A DNA stretch of 64,000 nt from assembly GCF_000341345.1 (NCBI RefSeq), contig NC_020302.1:1406075-1470074 (forward strand). The letters run 5' to 3'. Under the pieces are notes generated by a model. The model was not told the DNA's origin. It did no database searches and saw nothing but the letters and a program-made list of their open reading frames with translations. Position 1 is the stretch's first letter; every line of letters starts with the position of its first letter. Positions 34,020 to 42,763 of this stretch are shown here, piece after piece. The position numbers were made by a program, and so were the translations under genes. Source of the stretch: Corynebacterium halotolerans YIM 70093 = DSM 44683 (lineage in GTDB: Bacteria; Actinomycetota; Actinomycetes; Mycobacteriales; Mycobacteriaceae).

Positions 34020-34988
34020 TTGACCACCTTCCCCGCCCGGTACGCTGGGCCGACCCTCGGTGAGGTCGGCGAGCACCGGGCCATCGAGGAGATCATCAGC
34101 GCAGCACCGTCGTCCCGCAACGGGGACGACGCCGCCGTGCTGTCCCACGCGTCCCCGAACTCGCGGGCCGTGGCCACCACCGACATGCTCATCGAGGGCC
34201 GCCACTTCAAGGTGGAGTGGTCCACGCCCGAGGAGGTGGGGTGCAAGGCGATCGTGCAGAACTTCGCCGACGTCGAGGCGATGGGCGCCCGCCCCCTGGC
34301 GGCACTGCTGGCGATCTCCGCCCCGCCGCATACCCCGGTCTCCTACATCCGGGGCGTGGCCGCCGGGATAGCGGACCGGGCGGGCGAGTACTCCGCCGAA
34401 CTCGTCGGCGGCGACCTGACCTCGGGCGCCGAACTGGTCCTGTCGGTCACCGCGATCGGTTCGCTCGGCGGTTCCCTGCCGGAACTGACGCTCGACCGCG
34501 CCCGCCCGGGGCAGAGAATCGTCGCCCACGGCCGACTCGGCTGGTCTGCCGCCGGCCTGGCCCTGCTGGACCGTTTCGGCCGCGAGAACGTGCCCGCGGA
34601 ATTCACGGAGCTCGTCGAGGCGCACTGCGCGCCGCGGCTGAACCCGGGACGGGGGGTCATCGCCCGGGCCACGGGCGCGACCGCCATGACCGACAACTCC
34701 GACGGGCTCGTCGCCGACCTGGGTATCATGGCGCGGCGCTCCGGAGTGGGCATCGACCTGCACTCCTCGGCCGTCGAGCCGGACGAGCTGCTCCTGCGCG
34801 CCGGGCAACTGCTCGATGCGGACCCCTGGGAGTGGGTGCTCGCCGGCGGCGAGGACCACACCCTGCTGGCGGCCACCGCCGGGGATCCGCCCTCGGGTTT
34901 CCGCAGCATCGCCCGGGTCACCCGGGGAGAGGGCGTGACCGTCGACGGTCTCGAGCCCGCCTACGGCCACGGGTGGGTGAGCTTCTAG
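34020..34988 (+). CDS. thiL: Thiamine-monophosphate kinase
   Basis: Last step of thiamine diphosphate synthesis: phosphorylates thiamine phosphate with ATP. 322 residues; metal and nucleotide motifs NGDDAAVL, TTDMLIEGRHF, NFADVEAMGA, LVGGDLTSG, DNSDGLVADL and AGGEDHTLLA are in the family order. The only start giving the conserved GEVGEHRAIEEII region with a sensible leader is TTG 34020, an uncommon codon; a weak AAAGG lies upstream. ung begins immediately after its stop. Confidence 0.95.
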   Translation: MTTFPARYAGPTLGEVGEHRAIEEIISAAPSSRNGDDAAVLSHASPNSRAVATTDMLIEGRHFKVEWSTPEEVGCKAIVQNFADVEAMGARPLAALLAISAPPHTPVSYIRGVAAGIADRAGEYSAELVGGDLTSGAELVLSVTAIGSLGGSLPELTLDRARPGQRIVAHGRLGWSAAGLALLDRFGRENVPAEFTELVEAHCAPRLNPGRGVIARATGATAMTDNSDGLVADLGIMARRSGVGIDLHSSAVEPDELLLRAGQLLDADPWEWVLAGGEDHTLLAATAGDPPSGFRSIARVTRGEGVTVDGLEPAYGHGWVSF

Positions 34989-35633
34989 ATGAACCTTCCC
35001 GTCCACCCCAGCTGGCTACCCGCACTCGAGCCCGTCGAGGACCAGATCCACCGCATGGGCGATTTCCTGCGCTCCGAACCGGCGTACCTGCCCAAGGGCG
35101 ACGACATCCTCCGCGCCTTCCAGGACCCCTTCGACGAGGTGAAGGTCCTCATCGTCGGCCAGGACCCCTATCCCACACCCGGCCACGCGATGGGCCTGAG
35201 CTTCTCCACCCGGCCGGGGGTGCGTCCGCCGCGCAGCCTGGCCAATATCTACCGGGAACTGCACGACGATCTCGGGGTCGACCCGCCCGAGGACGGCGAC
35301 CTCACCCCCTGGGCGGATCAGGGCGTGCTCCTGCTCAACCGGGTGCTCTCCGTGCGCCCCGGCAAGGCCGCCTCCCACCGCCGCAAGGGCTGGGAACCGG
35401 TCACCGAGGCCGCGATCCGTGCCCTGGCCGCCCGGGAGAAGCCGCTCGTGGCCATCCTGTGGGGCCGCGACGCCCAGTCGACGGGCGCTTTCCTCGGCGA
35501 CGTCCCGCGCGTGGAGTCCCCGCACCCCTCGCCGCTGTCGGCCTCCCGCGGTTTCTTCGGTTCCCGCCCCTTCTCCCGCGCCAATGAGCTGCTGGTGGAA
35601 CAAGGCGGGGAACCGGTGGACTGGCGGTTGTAG
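34989..35633 (+). CDS. ung: Uracil-DNA glycosylase
   Basis: Removes uracil from DNA in base excision repair. 214 residues with the family 1 motifs [18 protein letters not shown] (water-activating Asp), LLLNRVLSV and the uracil-binding [17 protein letters not shown]. Its ATG directly abuts the thiL stop, so the two are co-transcribed. The stop codon TAG forms the first bases of the -10 hexamer of the next gene. Confidence 0.96.
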   Translation: MNLPVHPSWLPALEPVEDQIHRMGDFLRSEPAYLPKGDDILRAFQDPFDEVKVLIVGQDPYPTPGHAMGLSFSTRPGVRPPRSLANIYRELHDDLGVDPPEDGDLTPWADQGVLLLNRVLSVRPGKAASHRRKGWEPVTEAAIRALAAREKPLVAILWGRDAQSTGAFLGDVPRVESPHPSPLSASRGFFGSRPFSRANELLVEQGGEPVDWRL

Positions 35634-35636
35634 ACT
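35631..35636 (+). promoter_or_regulatory. -10 hexamer TAGACT overlapping the ung stop codon
   Basis: TAGACT begins with the TAG stop of ung and ends 8 bases before the ATG at 35645. There is no ribosome site, consistent with a leaderless transcript. Confidence 0.45.
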
Positions 35637-35644
35637 AACTGGGT

Positions 35645-37171
35645 ATGTCTTACCCGCGTGAGCTCGACGGCACCCGACTGCACAACTGGGCAGCGCGGGC
35701 GGTGGCCGAATTATCCGCCCGCCGCGCGGAGATCAACGCGCTCAACGTCTTCCCGGTGCCCGACGCCGACACCGGCTCCAACATGGCCCACACCATGGAG
35801 GCCGCCCTGGCGGAGGTGGACCGGTTGGAGGACACCTCCGACGTCGTCCGCGTCGCCCAGGCGATCGCGGCCGGCAGCGTGCGCGGCGCCCGCGGCAACT
35901 CCGGCGTGGTGCTCAGCCAGGTGCTGCGCGCCGTGGCCGAGTCGGCCGTCGACGGCCGCGTGGACGGCGAGGCCATCAGCCGCTCCCTGACCACGGCCGT
36001 GAGCCTGGTGGACCGGGCGATCTCCGAGCCGGTGGAGGGCACCGTCATCACCGTGCTGCGTGCCGCGGCCGTCGCCGCCCGCGAGACCGGGGGCGCGCTG
36101 CACGACGTCGTCACCGCCGCTGTCGACGCCGCCCGCACCGCCCTGGCCAAGACCCCCTCCCAGCTCGACGTGCTGCGCGAGGCCGGGGTCGTCGACGCCG
36201 GCGGCACCGGTTTCCTCGTGCTCATCGAGGCCCTGCTCGCCGAGATCGAGGGCACCGGGGATCCCGGGGGCGACGACCACCCCGGACAGGTCGTACCCGA
36301 GTCCCACGGCCGGGCCGCCGAACTGGAGGTCATGTTCTACTTCCGCGGTGACCTCGACGCGCTGGAGGAGGAGCTTTCCGGCCTCGGTGACAGCCTGCTC
36401 GTCGCCCGCGCCGACGACACCGAGGGCACCGTCCACCTCCACTCCCACGACGCCGGGACCGTCATCGAGTGGGCCTTCGCCGCCGGGGAGGTCTCCGATC
36501 TGCGCCTGGAGGTGCTTCCCGACGCCCCGCAGGTCGAGGCGCCGAACCGGATCGTCGTCGCGGTCACCCCGGCCGGCTCCGTCGCGGAGCTGTACCGGGA
36601 GGCGGGCGCGGTCGTCGTCACGCCGGGGAGGGACGCCGTCACCGAGATCCTCGGCCACGTGCGCCGTTGCGGCGCCGAGGAGGTCATCCTCCTGCCGAAC
36701 GGACTGCTCGACCGCCGCCAGCTCGTCGCCGTCGAGCGCGCCACCCACGCCTTCGAGCAGGCCATCACGCTCCTGCCCACCGCGCGCCTGGTCTCCGGCA
36801 TCGCGGCACTGACCGTCCACGAACCGGAGGACCCGCTGGGGGTCGCCGCCTACGCCATGTCCGAGGCGGCCTCCGCGATGCGCACCGCCGTGCTCACCCG
36901 CGCCGAGAAGGCCGCGCTGACCCCCGCCGGACCATGCGCGAAGGGCGACATCATCGTCACCTCCCTCGGCGAGATCATCCTCGTCGCCGACACCCTCGAC
37001 GACGCCGTCCTCGCCGCCTGCCGACGCCTGCTCGAGAGCGGGGGAGAGCAGGTCACCGTCCTCGCCGGCGAGGAAATCGACGTCGAGGAGCTGCGCGCAC
37101 GCCTGCGCGTCGACGTCATGGCCTTCCCCGCGGACGAGCTGGGGCACCTCGCCGAGATAGGGGTCGAGTAG
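35645..37171 (+). CDS. DAK2-domain fatty acid kinase-type protein (FakA-like)
   Basis: A 508-residue protein with an N-terminal DAK2/DhaL ATP-binding domain (about 8-190; NVFPVPDADTGSNMAHTME with the Mg-binding aspartates, GARGNSGVVLSQVLR) and the middle and C-terminal domains of FakA/YloV proteins (GAEEVILLPNG, TARLVSGIAAL). FakA with a FakB partner phosphorylates fatty acids; no DegV/FakB gene is adjacent. It precedes recG by one base, the conserved YloV-RecG order of Gram-positives. Kinase substrate is inferred from the family. Confidence 0.88.
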   Translation: MSYPRELDGTRLHNWAARAVAELSARRAEINALNVFPVPDADTGSNMAHTMEAALAEVDRLEDTSDVVRVAQAIAAGSVRGARGNSGVVLSQVLRAVAESAVDGRVDGEAISRSLTTAVSLVDRAISEPVEGTVITVLRAAAVAARETGGALHDVVTAAVDAARTALAKTPSQLDVLREAGVVDAGGTGFLVLIEALLAEIEGTGDPGGDDHPGQVVPESHGRAAELEVMFYFRGDLDALEEELSGLGDSLLVARADDTEGTVHLHSHDAGTVIEWAFAAGEVSDLRLEVLPDAPQVEAPNRIVVAVTPAGSVAELYREAGAVVVTPGRDAVTEILGHVRRCGAEEVILLPNGLLDRRQLVAVERATHAFEQAITLLPTARLVSGIAALTVHEPEDPLGVAAYAMSEAASAMRTAVLTRAEKAALTPAGPCAKGDIIVTSLGEIILVADTLDDAVLAACRRLLESGGEQVTVLAGEEIDVEELRARLRVDVMAFPADELGHLAEIGVE

Positions 37172-37172
37172 C

Positions 37173-39287
37173 GTGCTGGGCTGGACCGATGACCGCGACC
37201 TGACCGAGGTCCTCCCGGACAAGGAGGCCAAGGCCATCACCAAGGCCTTCGAGTTCACCACCTGTGGCGAACTCCTCGGGCATTACCCGCGCGCCTACTC
37301 CCGCCACGGCGCCGGCGTCAATGTCGAGCGCGCCCACGACGGTGACATCGTCACCTGCGTCGGCGAGGTCCTCCACGCCGAGACCTTCTCGGCGAAGGGA
37401 AAGCAGATCCACCGGATCACCATCGCCGACGGCCGCACCCGGCTGACCGCCACCTTCTTCAACGCCCGCTACGCCTCCCGCGTCCTCGTCAGGGGCGCGC
37501 GCGGCATGTTCTCCGGCAAGCTGAACCACTGGCAGGGCACCCCCCAGATCCAGCACCCCGACTTCCTCCTCCTGCCGAAGCCGGGGGACAACGCCGGTAA
37601 ACAGGCCGCCACCGGCAGCCTGCGCAGCCTGTCCGTCTACGGCGACCTCGACGAGATCCTCACCGGCCTCGACTACCTGCCGGTCTACCCGGCGAAGGCC
37701 AAGGTGCCGTCCTGGCGGCTCCTGGGCGCCATCCGCGAGATCCTGCGCACCCTGCCCCCGATCCCGGAGCCGCTGCCGGGCACCCCGGTGGGCTTCGTCG
37801 GTTTCGACGAGGCGATCCGCGGCATCCACCAACCCGACTCGGCCGGCCCCGAGCGTCACCTCGAGCGCCTGAAGTACAACGAGGCGCTCTCCCTCGCACT
37901 CGTGATGGCCCTGCGCCGCCGCGACACCGAGCACCGCCGGGCCCCCGCGCTCGAGCCCGCCCCGGACGGCCACCGTGCCGGATTGCTGGCGGGCCTGCCG
38001 TACCCGCTGACCGCCGGACAGCAACAGGTGCTCAGTGAGATCTCCCGCGACCTCGCCCGACCGGTGCCCATGAGCCGGCTCCTGCAGGGCGAGGTCGGCT
38101 CCGGCAAGACCATCGTCTCCCTGCTCGCGATGCTCCAGGCCGTGGACGCCGGGCAGCAGTGCGCCATGCTCGCGCCCACCGAGGTGCTCGCCGTCCAACA
38201 CGCCCGCTCCCTGACCGCCCTGCTCGCCGACGCCGGACTGCCCGTCAACGTCGTTCCCTTGACCGGCTCGATGCCGGTGGCCACGAAGCGTCAGAACCTG
38301 CTCGACATCGTCTCCGGCCAGGCCGACATCGTCGTCGGCACCCACGCGATCATCCAGGACGCCGTCGAGTTCTTCGACCTCGGCCTCGTGGTCGTCGACG
38401 AGCAGCACCGCTTCGGCGTGGAGCAGCGCGACCGCCTGCGCTCCAAGGGCCGCGACGGACTGACCCCGCACCTGCTGGTGATGACGGCCACGCCCATCCC
38501 CCGCACCATCGCGATGACCGTCTTCGGCGACCTGGCCGTGTCCACGCTGCGCGAGCTGCCCGGCGGCCGCAAACCCATCCAGTCCTCCGTGGTACCCGAG
38601 GCCAGACCCACCTGGGTCACCCGCTCCATCGAACGCATCGGGGAGGAGGTCGCCGACGGCCGGCAGGCCTACATCGTCTGCCCGCGCATCGACGGCGAGG
38701 GCGGGGTCATCGACATCGCCGGGCGCCTCAGCGAGGGAGCCTTCCGCGACCTGACCGTCGGCGTCCTCCACGGACGGCTGCCCGGCGAGGAGAAGGACGC
38801 GATCATGGCGGACTTCGCCCGCGGCGGCATCGACATCCTGGTGGCCACCACCGTCATCGAGGTCGGCGTCGACGTGCCCAACGCCACCGTCATGCTCATC
38901 CGCGAGTCCGAGCACTTCGGCGTCTCCCAGCTGCACCAGCTGCGCGGACGCGTCGGCCGCGGCGGGCACGCCTCCCTGTGCCTGTTCCACACCCTCGCCG
39001 ACCCCGACAGCCCCGCCTTCCAACGAGTGTCCGCCGTCGCCGCCACCTCCGACGGCTTCCGCCTGGCGGAGATCGACCTGGAGACCCGCCAGGAGGGCGA
39101 CGTGCTGGGCACCCGGCAGTCCGGCACCGAACGCACCGTCCGGCTGCTCAACCTGCTCACCGACTACGAACTGATCGAACGCGCCAACCTCGACGCCGAC
39201 CTCCTGGTCGCCGGGGACCCCCAGCTCGCCCAGCGTCTCGTCAGCGACGTCGCCCGCGACGACAGGGAATACCTCGAAAAGAGTTAA
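37173..39287 (+). CDS. recG: ATP-dependent DNA helicase RecG
   Basis: Remodels stalled replication forks and Holliday junctions. 704 residues: N-terminal wedge/OB domain (about 1-230; VGEVLHAETFSAKGKQIHRI), helicase core with Walker A LLQGEVGSGKTIVSLLA, motif II VVDEQHRFGVEQR, motif III MTATPIPRTIAMTVFGD, and motif VI region QLRGRVGRGGHASLCLF, then the TRG/C-terminal region. Starts GTG 37173 one base after the upstream stop. Its stop TAA is part of the next gene's -10 hexamer. Confidence 0.97.
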   Translation: MLGWTDDRDLTEVLPDKEAKAITKAFEFTTCGELLGHYPRAYSRHGAGVNVERAHDGDIVTCVGEVLHAETFSAKGKQIHRITIADGRTRLTATFFNARYASRVLVRGARGMFSGKLNHWQGTPQIQHPDFLLLPKPGDNAGKQAATGSLRSLSVYGDLDEILTGLDYLPVYPAKAKVPSWRLLGAIREILRTLPPIPEPLPGTPVGFVGFDEAIRGIHQPDSAGPERHLERLKYNEALSLALVMALRRRDTEHRRAPALEPAPDGHRAGLLAGLPYPLTAGQQQVLSEISRDLARPVPMSRLLQGEVGSGKTIVSLLAMLQAVDAGQQCAMLAPTEVLAVQHARSLTALLADAGLPVNVVPLTGSMPVATKRQNLLDIVSGQADIVVGTHAIIQDAVEFFDLGLVVVDEQHRFGVEQRDRLRSKGRDGLTPHLLVMTATPIPRTIAMTVFGDLAVSTLRELPGGRKPIQSSVVPEARPTWVTRSIERIGEEVADGRQAYIVCPRIDGEGGVIDIAGRLSEGAFRDLTVGVLHGRLPGEEKDAIMADFARGGIDILVATTVIEVGVDVPNATVMLIRESEHFGVSQLHQLRGRVGRGGHASLCLFHTLADPDSPAFQRVSAVAATSDGFRLAEIDLETRQEGDVLGTRQSGTERTVRLLNLLTDYELIERANLDADLLVAGDPQLAQRLVSDVARDDREYLEKS

Positions 39288-39290
39288 GGT
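39285..39290 (+). promoter_or_regulatory. -10 hexamer TAAGGT overlapping the recG stop codon
   Basis: TAAGGT starts with the recG TAA stop and ends 7 bases before the ATG at 39298, the usual leaderless spacing. Confidence 0.45.
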
Positions 39291-39297
39291 AGGGGGC

Positions 39298-39522
39298 ATG
39301 AAAATCTGTGCACCCTTCGCCGGGATCGTGCGCTACCACGTGGCCCCGGGCCAGATGGTGGCCACCGGCGACGTCCTCGCGACCGTCGAGGCGGTCAAAC
39401 TGGAGGCACCCGTCGCCGCGCCGGGACCCGGGACCATCGGAAAGCTGGGCACCGACGACTTCGCCGATGTCGTCGGCGGCGACGAGCTGCTGACCCTCGA
39501 GGCCGGGGAGGAGAGGCCATGA
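39298..39522 (+). CDS. Stand-alone biotin/lipoyl attachment domain protein
   Basis: A 74-residue protein that is a single biotinyl/lipoyl domain: CAPFAGIVRYHVAPGQMVATGDVLATVEAVKLEAP, then GTIGKL and DFADVVGGDELLTLE. The acceptor lysine sits in AVKLE rather than the standard AMKME, so the Met before Lys is Val and the one after is Leu. It may be a carrier for an unlinked carboxylase or an inactive relative. The gene overlaps rsmD by 4 bases (ATGA). Confidence 0.83.
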   Translation: MKICAPFAGIVRYHVAPGQMVATGDVLATVEAVKLEAPVAAPGPGTIGKLGTDDFADVVGGDELLTLEAGEERP

Positions 39523-40091
39523 CCCGCATCATCTCCGGGGAGGCCCGCGGGCGGAAGCTGAAGGTTCCGCCGGCCGGCACCCGCCCGACCTCCGACCGCG
39601 CGCGCGAGGGACTGTTCTCCTCGCTGCAGGTCCGCTTCGGATTCGTCGACGCCCGCGTGCTCGACCTGTTCGCCGGTTCGGGCGCGCTCGGCCTGGAGGC
39701 CGCCAGCCGCGGTGCCGCCGAGGTCGTGCTGGTGGAGAATCACCCGCCGGCCGCGGCCATCATCCGGGCCAACGCGGCCGTCGTCAAGCACCCGGACGTG
39801 CGCGTGGAGGAGATGAAGGTCTCCACCTACCTCGCCCAGGCGCCCCGCGACCACTTCGACATGGTGCTCGCCGACCCTCCCTACGCGCTGACCGACGAGG
39901 CGGTGCGCGAGATGCTCGAGGCACTGATCCCGGCGCTCGCCGACGGCGCGGCGGTCGTCGTCGAGCGGCACGTCGCCTCCCCGGAGACGGACTGGCCGGA
40001 CGGTTTCGTCCCCACCACCCAGAAGCTGAAGAAACGCACCTACGGCACCGCCCGCATGGACATGGCCGTGTACCACCGAGAGGAAGCCTGA
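39519..40091 (+). CDS. rsmD: 16S rRNA (guanine966-N2)-methyltransferase
   Basis: Methylates G966 of 16S rRNA in the small subunit. 190 residues with N-terminal RIISGEARGRKLKVPPAG and TRPTSDRAREGLFSSL, SAM motif LDLFAGSGALGLEAASRGA and the catalytic DPPY in MVLADPPYAL. It overlaps the biotinyl-domain gene by 4 bases and coaD starts directly at its stop; rsmD-coaD is a widely conserved pair. Confidence 0.95.
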   Translation: MTRIISGEARGRKLKVPPAGTRPTSDRAREGLFSSLQVRFGFVDARVLDLFAGSGALGLEAASRGAAEVVLVENHPPAAAIIRANAAVVKHPDVRVEEMKVSTYLAQAPRDHFDMVLADPPYALTDEAVREMLEALIPALADGAAVVVERHVASPETDWPDGFVPTTQKLKKRTYGTARMDMAVYHREEA

Positions 40092-40574
40092 GTGAAAGCA
40101 GTCTGTCCCGGTTCCTTCGACCCGGTGACCATGGGCCACCTCGACATCTTCACCCGGGCCGCCGAGCACTTCGACGAGGTGGTCGTCCTGGTCACGGGCA
40201 ACCCGAACAAGCGGTCGGGGCTGTTCGCGATCGAGGAGCGCATCGAGCTCATCCGCGAGGTCGTCGCCCACATCCCCAACATCAAGGTCGACTGGTGGGC
40301 CGGGCTGCTGGTGGACTACACCACGGCCCACGGAATCAATGCGCTGGTCAAGGGGCTGCGCACCGCACTCGACTACGAGTACGAGCTGCCGATGGCGCAG
40401 ATGAACCGGCGACTGTCGGGCATCGACACGTTCTTCCTGCTCACCGACGAGAAGTACGGCTACATCTCATCCTCGCTGTGCAAGGAGGTCGCCAAGTACG
40501 GCGGCGACGTCTCCGGGCTGCTGCCCGACCCGGTCGTCCACGCGGTGGTGGAGAAGTACCGGGCGCAGGACTAG
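40092..40574 (+). CDS. coaD: Phosphopantetheine adenylyltransferase
   Basis: Transfers AMP to 4'-phosphopantetheine, the fourth step of coenzyme A synthesis. 160 residues, the family length, with PGSFDPVTMGHLDIFTRA (the HxGH-type nucleotide motif), KGLRTALDYEYELPMAQMN and the substrate loop YISSSLCKEVAKYGGDV. It starts at GTG 40092 immediately after the rsmD stop. Confidence 0.97.
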   Translation: MKAVCPGSFDPVTMGHLDIFTRAAEHFDEVVVLVTGNPNKRSGLFAIEERIELIREVVAHIPNIKVDWWAGLLVDYTTAHGINALVKGLRTALDYEYELPMAQMNRRLSGIDTFFLLTDEKYGYISSSLCKEVAKYGGDVSGLLPDPVVHAVVEKYRAQD

Positions 40575-40580
40575 TAGTCT
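40575..40580 (+). promoter_or_regulatory. -10 hexamer TAGTCT before the TSUP gene
   Basis: TAGTCT directly follows the coaD stop codon and ends 6 bases before the GTG at 40587. Confidence 0.45.
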
Positions 40581-40586
40581 GGTCGG

Positions 40587-41333
40587 GTGCTTCCCGGGCT
40601 GCTCCTCCTCTTCGTCATCGTCGCCATCGGCTCCTGCCTGCAGCGTGTCTCGGGTATGGGGCTCGGTCTGATCGCCGGGCCGGTGCTGTCGGTCGTCATG
40701 GGCCCGGTGGAGGGCATCCTCGTGGTCAACGCGCTGGCGGTGGTCAACGCGGCCGCCACGACCGTGACGGTCCGGCAGAACGTCGACTGGCGGAAATTCG
40801 GACTGATCGCCTCGGTGCTCATTCTCGGCGCCGTGCCGGGTGCCCTGCTGGTGCGGGAGGTCTCACCCCCGCTGCTGCAGGCGCTGGTCGGCGGGGTGCT
40901 GCTCGTCGCCCTGGCCGTGGTCACCTTCGGGCAGGACAAGGTGCCCCGGGTGTCGGGGAGGGCACCCGCGGTGGTGGCGGGCGTGGCCGGCGGCTTCATG
41001 AACACGCTCGCCGGGATCGCCGGCCCGGCGCTGACGGTCTACGCCCAGGCCTCGCGCTGGCCGCAGCAGACCTACGCGGCGACGCTGCAGCCGATCTTCA
41101 TGGTGGCTGGTTTCATCTCCTTCGGTATCAAGCTCCTCACCGGTGCCGGGTCCCTGGCGGACACCCACTGGCTGATCTGGCCGGTGGGGGTGGCTGCCAT
41201 GGCCCTCGGCATCGGCTCCGGCATCGTGTTCAGCCGTTACATCGCCCGGGGCCGAGCCCGGAAACTGGCCCTGGCATTGGCGGCCATGGGCGGAGTCGTC
41301 GTCCTCGTGCGCGGCATCAGCGGGCTGGTGTGA
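40587..41333 (+). CDS. TauE/SafE (TSUP) family membrane transporter
   Basis: A 248-residue inner-membrane protein with about eight hydrophobic segments. The repeated half-structure of TSUP transporters is visible: GMGLGLIAGPVLSVVMGPVEG in the first half and GGFMNTLAGIAGPALTVYAQ in the second. The family exports sulfite, sulfonates or other small anions; the substrate here is unknown. GTG 40587 is leaderless by its -10 hexamer. Its stop directly abuts that of the convergent DUF222/HNH gene. Confidence 0.88.
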   Translation: MLPGLLLLFVIVAIGSCLQRVSGMGLGLIAGPVLSVVMGPVEGILVVNALAVVNAAATTVTVRQNVDWRKFGLIASVLILGAVPGALLVREVSPPLLQALVGGVLLVALAVVTFGQDKVPRVSGRAPAVVAGVAGGFMNTLAGIAGPALTVYAQASRWPQQTYAATLQPIFMVAGFISFGIKLLTGAGSLADTHWLIWPVGVAAMALGIGSGIVFSRYIARGRARKLALALAAMGGVVVLVRGISGLV

Positions 41334-42584
41334 TCAGAACGGTGGTGGGCTGTCCTCCTCGGGTGTGTCGTTGGCCTGGTCTTTCATCCGTTTGCGGTGT
41401 TGGGCCCTGGACCGGGCGTCGTGGTGGCGTTCTTCTCGTCGTTGATGCAGGGTCTGTACCCACAGCCTCGATGTGCGGGACAGTGGTCCCTCGGCTTCGT
41501 CGTAGACCCAGGTACCGTCGGCGAACAGCCAGATGATGTCGCCGGTGGTGGGGTCGAGGTGGTAGAAGGCGTGCCGGGCGGTCTTCAAGTTGTGGTGGCG
41601 CTGGCACAGGCTGACCAGATTGGAGGCTGTGGTGGGGCCGCCGTCGGTGTGGTTGATGCGGTGGTCCATCTGGCAGACGGTGGCCGGCCGGGTGCAGCCG
41701 GGCCACCGGCAGGTCCCGTCGCGGCCCTCGATATGTATCCGCAGGACATCCGGTGTGGTGTAGGAATCCGTGGTGATCCCGGCGGCGGCGTCCATGTCCC
41801 GGGTGTGGCAGGCCCGTTCCACCAGAGTGTCGGTGGTGGCCTTGTCCACCCAGCCGACCCGGTGGATGAATGCCGGGGCGTCCTCCACGTCTGAGGCACG
41901 GTAGGCGTTGAGGTGGACGCGCACCCCGTCGGCACCCCGCACCAGGGCGGCGTGGGCCTGGGCCAGGGTGAGTCCCTCGGCCTCGGCGAGGGCGCGGACA
42001 CGGAGGTCGATCTCGACGGCATCGACGGCGTTGAACCGGGCGGTGAGATCAGCGGTGCCGTCCGCGTTGAAGGTCATCGCATAGGACTCACCGGGCAGCT
42101 GGGAAGGCTCGTCGTCGGTGTCGATGGTGTCGTCGAGTTCGGCGAGGATGGCCCTGATCTTGTTCTGGATGGCCCGGGCTCCGGGGACCAGCTGGTTGGG
42201 GCGGGTGGCGGTGAGGTAGTCGGTGAGTTGTTCATCGACTTCCGGCAGGTGGTCGCGGTCGGCGGGTGCCAGGGCGGAGTCGATGGCCCGGAGGCGGTGC
42301 AGGTCGAGGTGCCAGAGCTCCTCCTGCAGGGCGCGGAGGCGGGGTAGTTCGTCGAGGGTGAGGATGGCCATGAGGTTGTTCTGGATGAAGTTTTTGGCCA
42401 TTCCGGTGCTGCGGGTCAGTGAGGCGGCGAGGACGTCGCTGTCCTGCTCGGGATCGAGGTGGTGGGTCAGGGTGGACCAGAGTTCGTAGTCCTTGCGGAT
42501 GACGTCGCGGGACAATACCGCGACGGGGTCGTCGGGGTTGGTGACCGAGTAGTAGGCGGGTGGGGCGGACAGGGCGGTGGACAA
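41334..42584 (-). CDS. DUF222/HNH endonuclease (13E12 repeat family), intact
   Basis: A 416-residue protein: DUF222 at about 20-250 (DELPRLRALQEELWHLDLHR, RVRALAEAEGLT) and HNH nuclease at about 285-345 (CRWPGC, QMDHRINHTDGGPTTASNL, LCQRHHNLK). All metal and catalytic positions are present. It is the intact relative of the broken copy at 7018-8288, roughly half to two-thirds identical over long stretches by eye. Such genes are dispersed multicopy elements in actinobacteria whose role in mobility is unproven. Start is TTG 42584, with AGGAGG 12 bases upstream. Confidence 0.9.
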   Translation of the reverse strand: MSTALSAPPAYYSVTNPDDPVAVLSRDVIRKDYELWSTLTHHLDPEQDSDVLAASLTRSTGMAKNFIQNNLMAILTLDELPRLRALQEELWHLDLHRLRAIDSALAPADRDHLPEVDEQLTDYLTATRPNQLVPGARAIQNKIRAILAELDDTIDTDDEPSQLPGESYAMTFNADGTADLTARFNAVDAVEIDLRVRALAEAEGLTLAQAHAALVRGADGVRVHLNAYRASDVEDAPAFIHRVGWVDKATTDTLVERACHTRDMDAAAGITTDSYTTPDVLRIHIEGRDGTCRWPGCTRPATVCQMDHRINHTDGGPTTASNLVSLCQRHHNLKTARHAFYHLDPTTGDIIWLFADGTWVYDEAEGPLSRTSRLWVQTLHQRREERHHDARSRAQHRKRMKDQANDTPEEDSPPPF

Positions 42585-42720
42585 GGCGGCAGGACACCTC
42601 CTGGAAGGTGGCTAGTCGTGGGTCGGACCAGAACACCATTAGTTCAGGCGTTCGATAGTGACTCTAGAACCTGCCCCGGACACAGAGCCCCCGAACAGGG
42701 GTGGAGCCGGAGCGACCAGC
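42585..42720 (-). repeat. Conserved 5' block of DUF222/HNH element, copy 2
   Basis: Matches the block upstream of the first copy (8289-8411 and a little beyond) in the same order: ribosome site, GTCGTGGG, GTTCGA, CCGGACACA, then a C-run/G-run hairpin and GCGACC. It suggests the repeat unit includes about 130 bases upstream of the gene. Confidence 0.6.
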
Positions 42721-42743
42721 GAAAACGCTGCTCACTCCGGCTC
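42704..42743 (-). terminator. Hairpin downstream of the amino acid ABC operon
   Basis: GAGCCGGAG pairs with CTCCGGCTC, with an inner CAGCG-AAAA-CGCTG helix. It lies 20 bases past the stop of the ATPase gene. No T run follows, and part of it belongs to the DUF222/HNH 5' block. Confidence 0.4.
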
Positions 42744-42763
42744 GAAACGGCCCGCCTCCCGCT

